A stretch of 64,000 nucleotides of DNA from NCBI GenBank assembly GCA_002049455.2, contig KV918770.1, forward strand, positions 248,001-312,000. Direction: 5' to 3'. Both the position numbers and the translations under genes were made by a program. The notes below the pieces were generated by a model that was not told where the DNA came from, did no database searches, and saw only the letters and a program-made list of their open reading frames with translations. Of this stretch, positions 11,608 through 20,959 are shown one piece after another. The stretch is from Porphyra umbilicalis. Its lineage: Eukaryota; Rhodophyta; Bangiophyceae; Bangiales; Bangiaceae. Numbering within the stretch: position 1 is the first letter of the stretch; every line of letters starts with the position of its first letter.

Positions 11608-13042
11608 CAGCCCGTTTTTCCCTCGCATACCTCGTGAACGCTCGTTGAAAATGGGTGTTTCCTCGCACGCTAAGAGTGTTTGCTCGTATCCCGTCCAAAA
11701 AACCCGTTCAGGCGTGTTGGCGACATGATTAGGACGTCATTACGAGCGTTATGAATTCCGTTCAAATGCTTACAAGTGCGACTTGATGCGCTAAACGGGT
11801 GCCTTGTTCAATACGACAGCAGAGCCGATTACGACAAGAAATACGCAAAAGGACACCCTGCTCCCCCGACCCGTCGCTCCAATGCTTCTGTCTGTTCTCA
11901 TGGAAGGAGCCACTGCGAGAGCTGGCGGTTACCGTGCGCGGCGGCCTGACGGCGGGGGCATCCCCGCGGTGTTTGTCGAAAGGATACAGCAAGGGAGCCC
12001 TGCGGTGGTGGCGGCGGGCAGGGAGACGGCGAGGTCAGCCCCGTGGTGGTGCTAGTAGGCCGTACACGGCGGGGGGAGCCCGGAGGTGGTGGCGGTGGGC
12101 AGGGTGACGGCGGGAACAACCCCGCGGTGGTGCTGGGCAGGGTTTCGACGGTAGTTAGGTAGGGCCCTTGGGCGTTGAAGTGACGAGTCCCACCCGCGTA
12201 TCTCGCCGCTTTCCGACGACGCCAAGTGGGGCGGACTGTCACGGCGACGTTGGCGGTGGTGGCAGAGGGCGAAGGGGGGGGTGGAGCATACGAGGGGGGC
12301 GAAGGGCGGGGGACAAGCGTCAAGGGCGGAAGCGGGGCGGCGGCGGGGGTACTGTGGCCGCGTGGGAGGTGGCCAGTGTCGAGGGCGGCCGCGGAGGAGG
12401 CGGCGAAGCGGCGGGCAGGCGCAGCAGCGGGCAACCAGCGCTAAGTCGACGGACCCGCTGAGTGATGCGGATTGTGTCGCATCACCCCGGGATGGGGCGC
12501 GTCCGTGAGCCGCTTTTTCCGCACGGTATGCACAGTTCTTTGGCACTCCTCGAAGAACTTGGTAAAATGGGCAATCGCAATACCGCAACCATTCTCCATC
12601 GCTGTTCGCTGAAGGTCAGATGTCGATCAGGTTGATGGCAATAACTATCGTCAACTCGCACGCACGAAGAAGTTAAGTTCAAAAACCGGCACTTGCGCAG
12701 CACCTCGATGCCCCGTACGCGACTTGATACACACGCCTCGAGAACGGTCTCCTAATGCAGCGTGCAGAATTCTCGTAACAACCTCGTTGGGAAGGAGGGA
12801 GAGCTCGTACGCATTTGTTGAGCATATGCGTACGTTGGCATCCAGGCATTCACACCATGGTGCTCTACACCACAGGAGGCATTCTCAGAGACGCTTCTGA
12901 TGCTTCCAAAAAGTCGGTGCAAAATGCCCGGATGTGAATGCATACATGTTTTACGAGTTTTTGACAAGAAAAACGCTCCACAGAGGTCATTACGAGGGGT
13001 CGTGCAAGAATCGTGCGAGCAGTTCGAGTGAAAATCGAGCTC

Positions 13043-13072
13043 GTGGTGGATCCAGCAACGAGGTGCACTGCG
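13043..13072 (-). repeat. Dispersed repeat, right copy (inverted)
   Basis: Exact 30-bp reverse complement of 11578-11607, with diverged flanking similarity. The two copies face each other about 1.4 kb apart; I could not identify terminal motifs or target-site duplications. Confidence 0.65.
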
Positions 13073-14951
13073 CAGATAGGGTTGGTGAGCACGTCCCAGG
13101 CGTGCTCACGCCACTGGACGGGGCGTGCTTTAACTCGTGGTTCAGGGCGTGTCACGCCCTCAGAGCATACCCAGCAACGTCGGTTGCAAACGATCTGCGA
13201 AGCGTTTAAGAGCGCAACGTGTGCGCCTATGAGTGGCCAAAAGCGTTCCGGCAGCGATATGCGCAGGCTCTGCGAACCCGCTCTGCTCGGATCGAGAGTA
13301 CTTGTTTTCTTCTGTCGGCAGATCGCAGTGTATGGGAAACGGAGAAGGTGACGTCGCAGGGTCGTCGACCTGCGAGCGGCTTTCCCGTGAGATGTCCACA
13401 TTCCGACAGTCCAGTGCTACATTTCAAGCAAGCAGGCCATCGATCGACCTCGTGATCACGCTGATCTGGACCCCAATCGTCAGCAAATAAGACGGTCAAG
13501 TGAGACACGCAGCGCGATATGCTCCAAATGGCTGCAAATTCTTGCGATCGAGTAGACACGACGAGGTCAAACGCACAATTGTCGGAGACACGTTGGCAGT
13601 ATCTCGCATCATCTCGCGGCGCTGTCGCATCTCGCGACCGACAGCAGTGATTTGTAGGTCTCTCATTGGTCCGTTCAGCCGGCTGACGTACAGCGTGCGT
13701 GCAATCTGGTGGTGCTTTCTGCCTCGATCGACACTGGAGCATTCTGTTCTGAAGCGCCTGTGAAGCGGCCGCTTGGTGTCTGCCGGTCACCGTGACGCAG
13801 GGCGGGCTCCCACGCGGCCGCCTGTGGCGGTCGGGCGGCCCGGCCTGCGAGTCTGCCGAGACGCGGCAGGGACCACGTAGGATCGCGTCCCTTCCGGAGC
13901 GGCAGAATCGTGCGACCCCCTGCGAGTTATGTGTCGGAGATCCGCATGCTCATTGGTCAGACGCACTCTCGCTGTGAACCTCCCCGGCCACACCCTCGAT
14001 TGGCCGTCCACCGTGAACGGCCGACCGGGGGCCACATGTGGCGCAGGGAGCTTTGTGGCGTTTGAGCGAGGCCCGCGGGCCCGGCAGGCCATGCGTGGAG
14101 CGCAGCGCCACGCTCGGCGTGGCCTGCTGGGCCCCTGAGTGTGACAGGCAAGAGAGGCGGCCGCCCGATTCCCCCCGAGCGAGGGGGCGATCAAGGGCGG
14201 CCGCCTGTTTTTGGGGCGTACGGCGGGGTCGTGCCACCTGCGAGACCGTCGAGAACGGTCGCGGTGGAGCCTGGCGGGCACCTCTGTTATTTTCTACGCA
14301 GTGACAGGGTGGTAGCGCTGCAAGATCGTCTTGAACGGTCGCTTGCGTTGGGGGCAGACTCTGTTTGTGGACCAATTGTGAGCGGGGTCGCAGCGCCGGG
14401 GGCAACCGCCCCGGGGCCGTGACCCGTTTGGCGCCGAGAGAGGAGCCGTGTGCATCCGCGTGCGCGCGTGCGGCCGCTATCTTCGCCGGCGGCCGCCGTT
14501 GCAGCGAGGAAGAGGAGACGTCGTGCGCGGTTGCTTTGTAGCGGCCGCCATCTTCGTTGGTGGCCGCGTTGCAGTACGGGAGGGCGGACGTGCGTGTCCG
14601 CGCGCTTTTTCGCGGCCGCCGTTGTCGTTGGTGGCCGCGGCGGCACCGTGTGCGCGTGCGCGCTGCTCTTGGCGGCCGTTTTTCTCTGTGCCCGCCGCTG
14701 GTACACGACCGTTATTGGACGAGGGTGCGGCGAGAGGCGGGGTGCGTCACCTTTTTGGCGGCCGCTCTGTGCACAAGCGGCCGCCTTTCGCTCGCCGCCC
14801 ACGAGGCGTCGGACTGTGCGAGGACCGGCCGTTGCGGCAGCATGGTTCTTCCCGAGCCGCGTCCGGTCCCAAAAAAGGAGCGCCGGCGCGGTCTGTGGCA
14901 GTTCTGCCGAATGTGCCGACGCACGCTGGGCGTCGGTGACGATCATTCCCT

Positions 14952-17453
14952 GTGCGCGCCATCCTGCCCGTGTCCGTAAGCAGCGCGCACTCGGCCCATT
15001 TCAGAGGCTCCACCACGAGCAGCTGCGGCCGAGGCGCCACCACCTCAAGCTGTACACCCTCCTTGCCTCGGTCCACTGCCGTCCTGACCGCCGAGCCCGC
15101 ATCGTCAAGACCCGCTTCCCTCCGCGTTGCGGCCGCCGCCGACGCGGCCGCCCAGCCCATCCCTTCAAGGCCCGGGTCCCCCGGACAGGCGGCCGGGACC
15201 GTGCCGACCGCCAAGCCCGCCCCGCCAAGGCCCGCGCTCTTACGACTGGCGGCCGCCGCCGCAGCGGCCACCGAGCCCGCTTTGTCAAGGCCTGCGTCCC
15301 CCCGATTGGCGGCCGGGCCCGTGTCGGCCGCCGAGCCCGCCCCGTCAAGGCCGGCTCTCTTCTTACTGGCGGCCGCCGCCGCAGCGGCCTCCGAGCCCGC
15401 TTTGTCAAGGCCTGCGTCCCCCGAATTGGTGGCCGGTGCCCACGCGGCTGCCCGGCCCCACTCGCGCATGCCAGCCTTCGCGAGGCTGGCAGCCACCGGC
15501 GAGCCCGCCTCGAGCAAGCGCGCCCCGGACCCAAGTCCGGCCGTCACCATCGGGTCCTGGGAGCCCCCCTCGTCAAGGCGCATCTGGGTCCGCCTGGCGC
15601 ACGCCCCCGGCGCGACCGCCAAGCCCACTCGGTCAAGGTGCACCCTCTGCAACCCGGCGGCCGTCGCCCCAGCGGCCGCCGAGTCTCCCGAGCCCTCCGC
15701 GTCAAAGATCACCTGCGCCAACGTGGCGACCTGTCGGACGATCCAGTCGGGCAGGCGCGGAGCACTCGTAGGGCGCTGCCCTCCCGGCAGCCGCGGTGCA
15801 GGAATTTCAGGGGTGCGCGGGTCTGAACAGGCTTTCGCTGCAGCCACCACCGGTCTGCCGGCCTCTGACGCTGCACGAGGTGATGGCGGGGACGCACAGT
15901 CCCGCAGCGCCGCGTCGCCCAGCCGATCAGGTCACGAAGCGGCCGCCTCAGCGGCCGCTCACGGGAGTGAATCTGGAAACACAGCCGGAGCCGCGGCCGC
16001 CGACGGCGGCCGCGGCGGCGGAAACGGAGTCGGCGATGGAGGGCGTGGACCACCCGCCGACTCAGGCGGGGTCGAAAATGAAGGGGGTACAGCGGCCGCT
16101 GGTGAAGGCGGGGACGGTGGCGGGCCCCCTTCCTTTTCAGCTGCCGCTGCCACAACCGACGCCGTAGCCGCTGGCGACAACGAGTCCCCCACCTCCAGAG
16201 GCAGAGGACGCGGCCGCAGATGGACCAAGGCAGAGCGAGTAGCTCTCTGCCAGGCCTGGTTGGCGGCGGCGCAAGACCCGGTGGTCGGTACCGACCAGAG
16301 CCGAGCAACCTTTTCCGCTGCAATTATCAACGGGTATAAGTCCCATTGCCCGATGGGCCCTGGACGCAGGGCGCGCACGGACACCGCCTTCGACCGCGAG
16401 CTGCGATATTCAGTTTCCAAGAACTTTCAACGCTTTTCATCCTCTATGGTGGCCGTCGGGCGTCGCCAGATGACGGGCAATTTGAGCGACGAGGACCTGA
16501 TATGCATGGTCACCGCGCACTTTGACGCCGAGAACCTGTATGAGGCCGTGCAGGTGGACGACAACGACGGGGATGCGCCAGTCTTGGGGGTGAAGAAGAG
16601 CGGCACGAGAGGAGTCGATTAGGTCGAGTGTTGGACGGTCATGCGCAAGTTAGACAACTTCAGCGGCGCATCGGGGGCGGCCTCCAAGGCGGCCGCCGCT
16701 CGTGGCCGCCGTCCTGTGCCAGACGGAGGCGTCCAGGACATTTCGGACGACGACACGAGCTCCACGGTCGGCAGGCGGCGCGGCCTCTTCCAAGAGCGGC
16801 CTATCGGTACGAAGGCCGCCCAAGCGGCGGCCTCGTCTGACATTGCTATCCAAAGGGAGGCCGCCACGACGGCGGCCGCCCTCAGTTCCTTGTCTGAGAC
16901 GTCCATCGAGCGTGCCGACATTGACTTTTGGAAGGCAAATGACGTACGTGAGACGGGTGAGGCGGAGCAGTGGCGCGAGAACGAGATGAAGCGGCGGCTT
17001 CTGCTCTCCAACGCAAGAATGCGCAAGGCCAAGGCAGCGGAGGCACGGCTCGCTTCCCGCTCGAAAACAACGGCGCCGTCTATGTCGGGCACCTCTGCGG
17101 CCGCTACCGCGGCCGCTGAGGCGGCGGCGGGTGCGGCCGCAGGTAGGGCTCCAAGTGCGGCCGCATCGCCAGCATCTTCAGTTTCTCCAAGTGGCGGTGC
17201 GGCCGCATCTCCCGGGTCTGGTGGAGCGCCCGCTGCTCCCGGCGGTGTGGCTGTAAACGGCGGCGAAGTGGCCGTGTTGGCGCCGCCCGCTGACCACACG
17301 GTCGGGTCCTCGGCGTCTGGCGCGGCCGCGAGTGCGGCCGCATTGCCTCCGTCTGCATCTTCTTCATGTGGCGGCATCGACGTGACGCAGCGGACCGGCG
17401 CATCACCAGCCGCGGCCGCAAGCGCGGCCGTTGCCCGCCGCGATGCGGCCTAG
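14952..17453 (+). pseudogene. PIF/Harbinger ORF1, Myb/SANT- and NAM-like DNA-binding protein
   Basis: The frame is open from 14952 to 16619 and, after a TAG at 16620-16622, from 16623 to 17453. The conserved core begins near 16215 with RRWTKAERVALCQAW and DPVVGTDQS, the trihelix/Myb-like start of plant Harbinger ORF1 (NAM-associated) proteins. It continues after the stop with ECWTVMRKL and RPIGTKAAQ, the family's usual C-terminal motifs, then a charged helix and an Ala/Ser-rich tail. The TAG is either a nonsense change or lies inside a 69-bp phase-0 intron (16554-16622, CAG|GTGGAC to ATTAG|GTC). The real start is uncertain: the first 300 codons are minisatellite. Such proteins normally bind element ends and help the transposase. 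Confidence 0.75.
15080..15530. repeat. 60-bp minisatellite within the ORF1 5' region
   Basis: About seven units of 60 bp, most containing GGCGGCCG and a GAGCCCGC...TCAAGG core, run in tandem with alternating half-unit types (a 120-bp higher-order pattern). In every frame they encode Ala/Pro/Arg-rich 20-residue repeats, so the long opposing frames here are artefacts of period and composition. Confidence 0.7.
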
Positions 17454-18308
17454 GCCGGTTTCGGCTCGGTCAAGCGGAGGAAGGGGAGAGGCTGGAACTC
17501 GTCGCACACCAAGCAGGCCCGCTCCACGGCGGAACACTGTGTCGGGTCCAAGCCGTTTCATGACGCCGCGGCAGCATAATGCGGCCGCTGGCGAATCGGG
17601 CGACGACGAGGAGGACGCTGCCTGTGGTACTAGTGGCAGCGGTTGCGCGGATGGTGACTTGGCTTGAGTTGTATCTCTGTTGACATTTGTGACGGTGCGG
17701 TCTCTGCGCGTGTGAAGTGCTCGACTACTTCATCGACTATTGCACGTCAATAATACACGGTTTCTACTTCTCCTTCGCCGGGGTTTTTCTTTCCTACACA
17801 CCGACTCTGGTCGATTCTGCGACTCCGTCCGAGAAGTGAGCACGGCACGATCCCCTTACTTGTACACCAGGCAAACTGCAGCATGAAATTATAAGCCACT
17901 CGCAAACATCCGCCTACGCCAGACAGAGCGGCGGCCTCGTCCGTCCTCCTTGATAAAACGAAGGCCGTCCAAGAGTCTTTGCTATCCCGGGTCGGCGTGG
18001 AGGCGTCGGCCGACGCGCAAATGTGTGAGGAAAAAGAAAAGGCATGATGGCAAAAAAACAACCATTGAACGCTACAGATACGGCTCCAGAAGCGACCCGC
18101 GATCAACAAGATATGAGCCGCCACGTCGTCGCGGAGAGAGAAGAACTCAGCTCTATCCGTGGCGGTCTGGCGCGCCCGCACCTGGAACAGAAAAGAACCC
18201 GGCGGGGGGTCCGCGCCGCCCAAAACTACGGGAGCATGCGGCAAAGGCGCCAGACGGGGAGCTGCAGCCGCCGCGGCGGCCGCATCAGCGGCCGGTCCTG
18301 AGGCTATG
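17454..18308. other. Spacer between ORF1 and the 99-bp minisatellite
   Basis: About 850 bp inside the element with no protein-like ORF. Part of it (17,690-18,080) is less GC-rich and carries an A-tract at 18051-18061. It could hold the 3' ends of the two convergent element genes, but no signal is evident. Confidence 0.4.
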
Positions 18309-19371
18309 GAGCCACCTTCCGCGGCCGCAGGCTCACCTACAAGGCCGGCTGCCGCGGCGGCGGCGCCCGCACCATCAGCACCTCCGCCGCCCCCCCCGCC
18401 CGCTGACGAGCCGTCGCCGGTGGCGGCCGCCGAGCCACCAAAGGCGGCGGCCGCGGCGGCGGCGCCCGCACCACCAGCTCCTCCGCCGCCACCCACGCCT
18501 GCTGACGAGCCACCGCCGGCCGGCGCGGCCGAGCCACCAAAGTCGGTGGCGGCGGCGGCGGCGCCCGCACCATCAGCGCCTTGTTCGCCACCCAAGTCTG
18601 CTGGCGAGCCACCGCCGGCGCCGGCCGCCGAGCCACCAAAGTCGGCGGCCGCTGCGGCGGCGCTCGCACCGTCAGCGCCTCCTTCGCTACCAACGCCTGC
18701 TGTTGAGCCACCTCCCGCGGCCGCAGGCGGAACGACATGGCCGGCGGCCGCGGCGGCGGCGCCCGCACCATCAGCGCCTCCTCCGCCACCCCCGCCTGCC
18801 GACGAGTCACCGCCGACGGCCGCCGCCGAACCTCGAAATTCGGCGGCCGCGGCGGCGGCGCCCGCACCGTCAGGGCCTCCTCCGCCACACACGCTCGGTG
18901 GCGAGCCACCGCCGGCGGCGGCCGCCGAGCGTCCAAATTCGGCGGCCGCGGCGGCGGCGCCTGCACCGTCAGCGCCTCCTCCGCCACCCACGCCTGCTGC
19001 CGAGCCACCGCCGTCGGCTGCCGCCGAGCCACCGAAGTGGGCGGCCGCAGCGGCGTCGCCCACTCCACCAGCTCCTCCGCCGCCCCCAACGCCCGTTGGT
19101 GAGCCACCGCCGGCGGCTGCCGCCGGGCCAACGAGACCGGCGGCCGCGGCGGTGGCTCGTGCACCATCAGCTTCTCCGCCACCGCCGACGCCCGCTGGCG
19201 ATCGAATGCCGGCGGCCGCCGCCGCGGCGCCAAGGCCGGCGGCCGCGGCAGCGGCGCCATCGGCACCAGCTCCTCCCTGCCTAACGACGCCGGCGAAGAT
19301 GTCTCCGCCGGCGGCCGCCGCCGATTCGACATCGCCGGCGGCTGCCGCACCAGATCCCGCATCGCCAGCCT
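18309..19371. repeat. 99-bp minisatellite, about 10.7 copies
   Basis: Eleven units of exactly 33 codons can be lined up, each starting near GAGCCACCGCCGGCGG and carrying GGCGGCCGCGGCGGCGGCGC. Units are roughly 75-90 % alike. Because 99 is divisible by three and the units lack stops, frames of 398-444 codons stay open on both strands (for example 18159-19373 plus and 18337-19533 minus). None resembles a known protein. It abuts the 3' end of the transposase gene. Confidence 0.85.
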
Positions 19372-20641
19372 AGTCGACGTCGCCTGCGCCACCGGCATGG
19401 CCATCACCGGCGGCGGCCGCAGGCTCCCCATATCTTTCGGCCGCCGCCGCTGCCATACGCGCATGAGAAACATACCGGCCACGCCTCTGCTCAACGACCA
19501 TGTTGTGCAGAATGGCGGCCATTTTGCCGGCAAGCATCATCTGCTCAACGGAGCCAAATCGGCCAGGGTGCAGAAGAATGTGGAACCTCGCGGGCAGAGC
19601 CCCGCAGAGCCGCTTGACATCCTTGCGCAGCGCTTCCTGGGGCCGGTTGAAAATGTTTTCTGCGGGTGTGATGGGTTTGGGGTACAGAGAAACAAAAAAT
19701 GGATACTTGGGATACACACCGTCAGTAAGATAAAACAACGAACGACGTGAACGACCATTAACACAGAAAGAGAAAGACTTCGGCGGCCACACACCTTCCA
19801 CCACATCAAAATACAACGGTGAGATGCGCAACATGTTGAGGTCATTGAGGCTTCCCGGTGCCCCGATAAAGAAATGCCAGATGTACAGGTCCTCATCACA
19901 AACCATCTCCATGACAATGGAGCGCCACTTCTTGCGGTTCTGATACTGTCCAGCAAGCCCCTTTGGGCACGCGGCCCACTCCCAGTGCGAGCAATCGAGG
20001 CTGCCGATGCATCCCGGCATACTCCGTGCTGCGTTGCGCTCCAGCATGCGTTTGACCCTCTCGTCGTTAGGATGCCGCAGGTAGACGGGCTCCCACTCCT
20101 CAACAATAAACTCAATCAGCTTCTTCGTGGCCACCTCAATTGTAGACTGGGACAGGCGGACATACTCAGCCGCACGATCATACGACTCCTCGTACGCGAG
20201 AACACGGAAGGCGGCCAGCAGCTTCTGCAGAGACTAAGCTTGTGACTGCCTCGTTGCATTGGTGCTCTGCCGCCGAAATGGCCGGTCGCGGATGGCGTCG
20301 TCAATGCGCATAAAAACAGACCGTGGCACACGGAAGCGACGCTCAAACGTCTCTTCTCCATGCACAGGCGGCTGCCCATCCACACCAAAATAATCCGGCA
20401 TGATGCCGCGCATACCCTCGTCGAAATCACGTGGCCGGTTGGCACGCCGCCCGGCCACAGACCCGACAAAACGCCGTCTGAGCGCTCGCTGCGCCGCATT
20501 CCTGCGATGAAGGCGCATCAGGAACAGAGATCGTGCTCCGATGACGGCCGCAAGCAGCTCGTCCGCGGAGCCCTCCGACTGACCGCGGCCGTCATCGCTC
20601 GACGACCCAGACCCATCATCAGTGAACGCGTCCATCTCCAT
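19370..20641 (-). pseudogene. PIF/Harbinger transposase (Plant_tran-like DDE), one TAG and lost acid
   Basis: Starts at ATG 20641; 423 sense codons in one frame, interrupted by TAG at 20234-20236 (codon 136). The N-terminal part has PDYFG and FERRFRVPRSVFMRI. After the stop come SLQKLLAAFRVLAY and EYVRLSQSTIE, then the nuclease core. First acid: GSLDCSHWEW (codon 216). Second: GAPGSLNDLN (codon 267). In the third conserved block, RKDVKRLCGALPARF, Lys343 stands where the family has Glu (RKDVERAFG). ILHNMVVE follows. Transposition would need this acid, so the protein is probably inactive even if the TAG is read through. The stop fits CAG-to-TAG. The gene is convergent with ORF1. Confidence 0.88.
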
Positions 20642-20664
20642 CCACCAGTACAGCCGACGTCAGA

Positions 20665-20745
20665 AGGACCAGAGCGGCCGCAGAAGCGGCCAAAAATGCG
20701 GCCGTCAACACGGCCGCTCACGGCCGCTCACGGCCGCTGCGCCGG
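20665..20745. promoter_or_regulatory. CGGCCG motif array upstream of the transposase
   Basis: Just 5' of the transposase ATG lie seven copies of (G)CGGCC in about 80 bp, including three direct 10-bp units of CGGCCGCTCA type at 20717-20742. The position suits a promoter or subterminal transposase/ORF1-binding array, as known for Myb-like proteins of other Harbinger elements. The binding itself is inference. Confidence 0.4.
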
Positions 20746-20959
20746 CGAAGGAGACGGGCAGAACGAGGAAACGGAATGGACGACGCCGACGACGGCGGTG
20801 CCGCAATCGCGCTCCCCCCGACGACGACGGTGTGATCGACGCGCCGCTGGTGGCGGGCGCACTGCGTCGATCTGTATCTCCGCGCCCCCCCCCCCACAGA
20901 AAGCGCAATGGGCAGGTCCCGTGATCGTGCTGCTATTTTCGGTGGCGGCCGCGTGACCA

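Larger units (their letters stand above)
10420..13760. other. No supported gene; anonymous repeat-bearing DNA
   Basis: Only short shadow frames are present. The first 200 bp upstream of the acidic-domain gene should hold its promoter. A diverged inverted duplication (11578-11607 and 13043-13072) is listed separately. A small GC hairpin (AAAGC-CCG ... CGGGCTTT) sits near 11228-11262. The base composition is visibly less GC-rich around 10.9-13.7 kb than in the flanks. Confidence 0.45.
13763..20955. repeat. GCGGCCGC-rich island enclosing the Harbinger element
   Basis: By eye this 7.2 kb holds about 50 exact copies of GCGGCCGC, spread over coding and non-coding parts and both minisatellites. At about 65 % GC one copy per 8 kb is expected, and the rest of the window holds only a scattered handful. 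The island coincides with the PIF/Harbinger genes, so it probably marks that element's extent. I could not find terminal inverted repeats or a 3-bp TTA/TAA target duplication at the edges. Confidence 0.7.

Noticed and set aside
14536-14556. YY1-type promoter site (GCGGCCGCCATCTT)
   Set aside because: Matches an animal factor motif by chance within the GCGGCCGC island; there is no reason to expect that factor here.
14450-15826. 458-codon plus and 367-codon minus ORFs
   Set aside because: They run through the 60-bp minisatellite and GC-rich leader; ORF1 is supported in another frame.
17747-19533. Three long Ala/Pro/Arg-rich ORFs over the 99-bp minisatellite
   Set aside because: All are read-throughs of the same 33-codon repeat in different frames and strands; none has non-repeat protein character.
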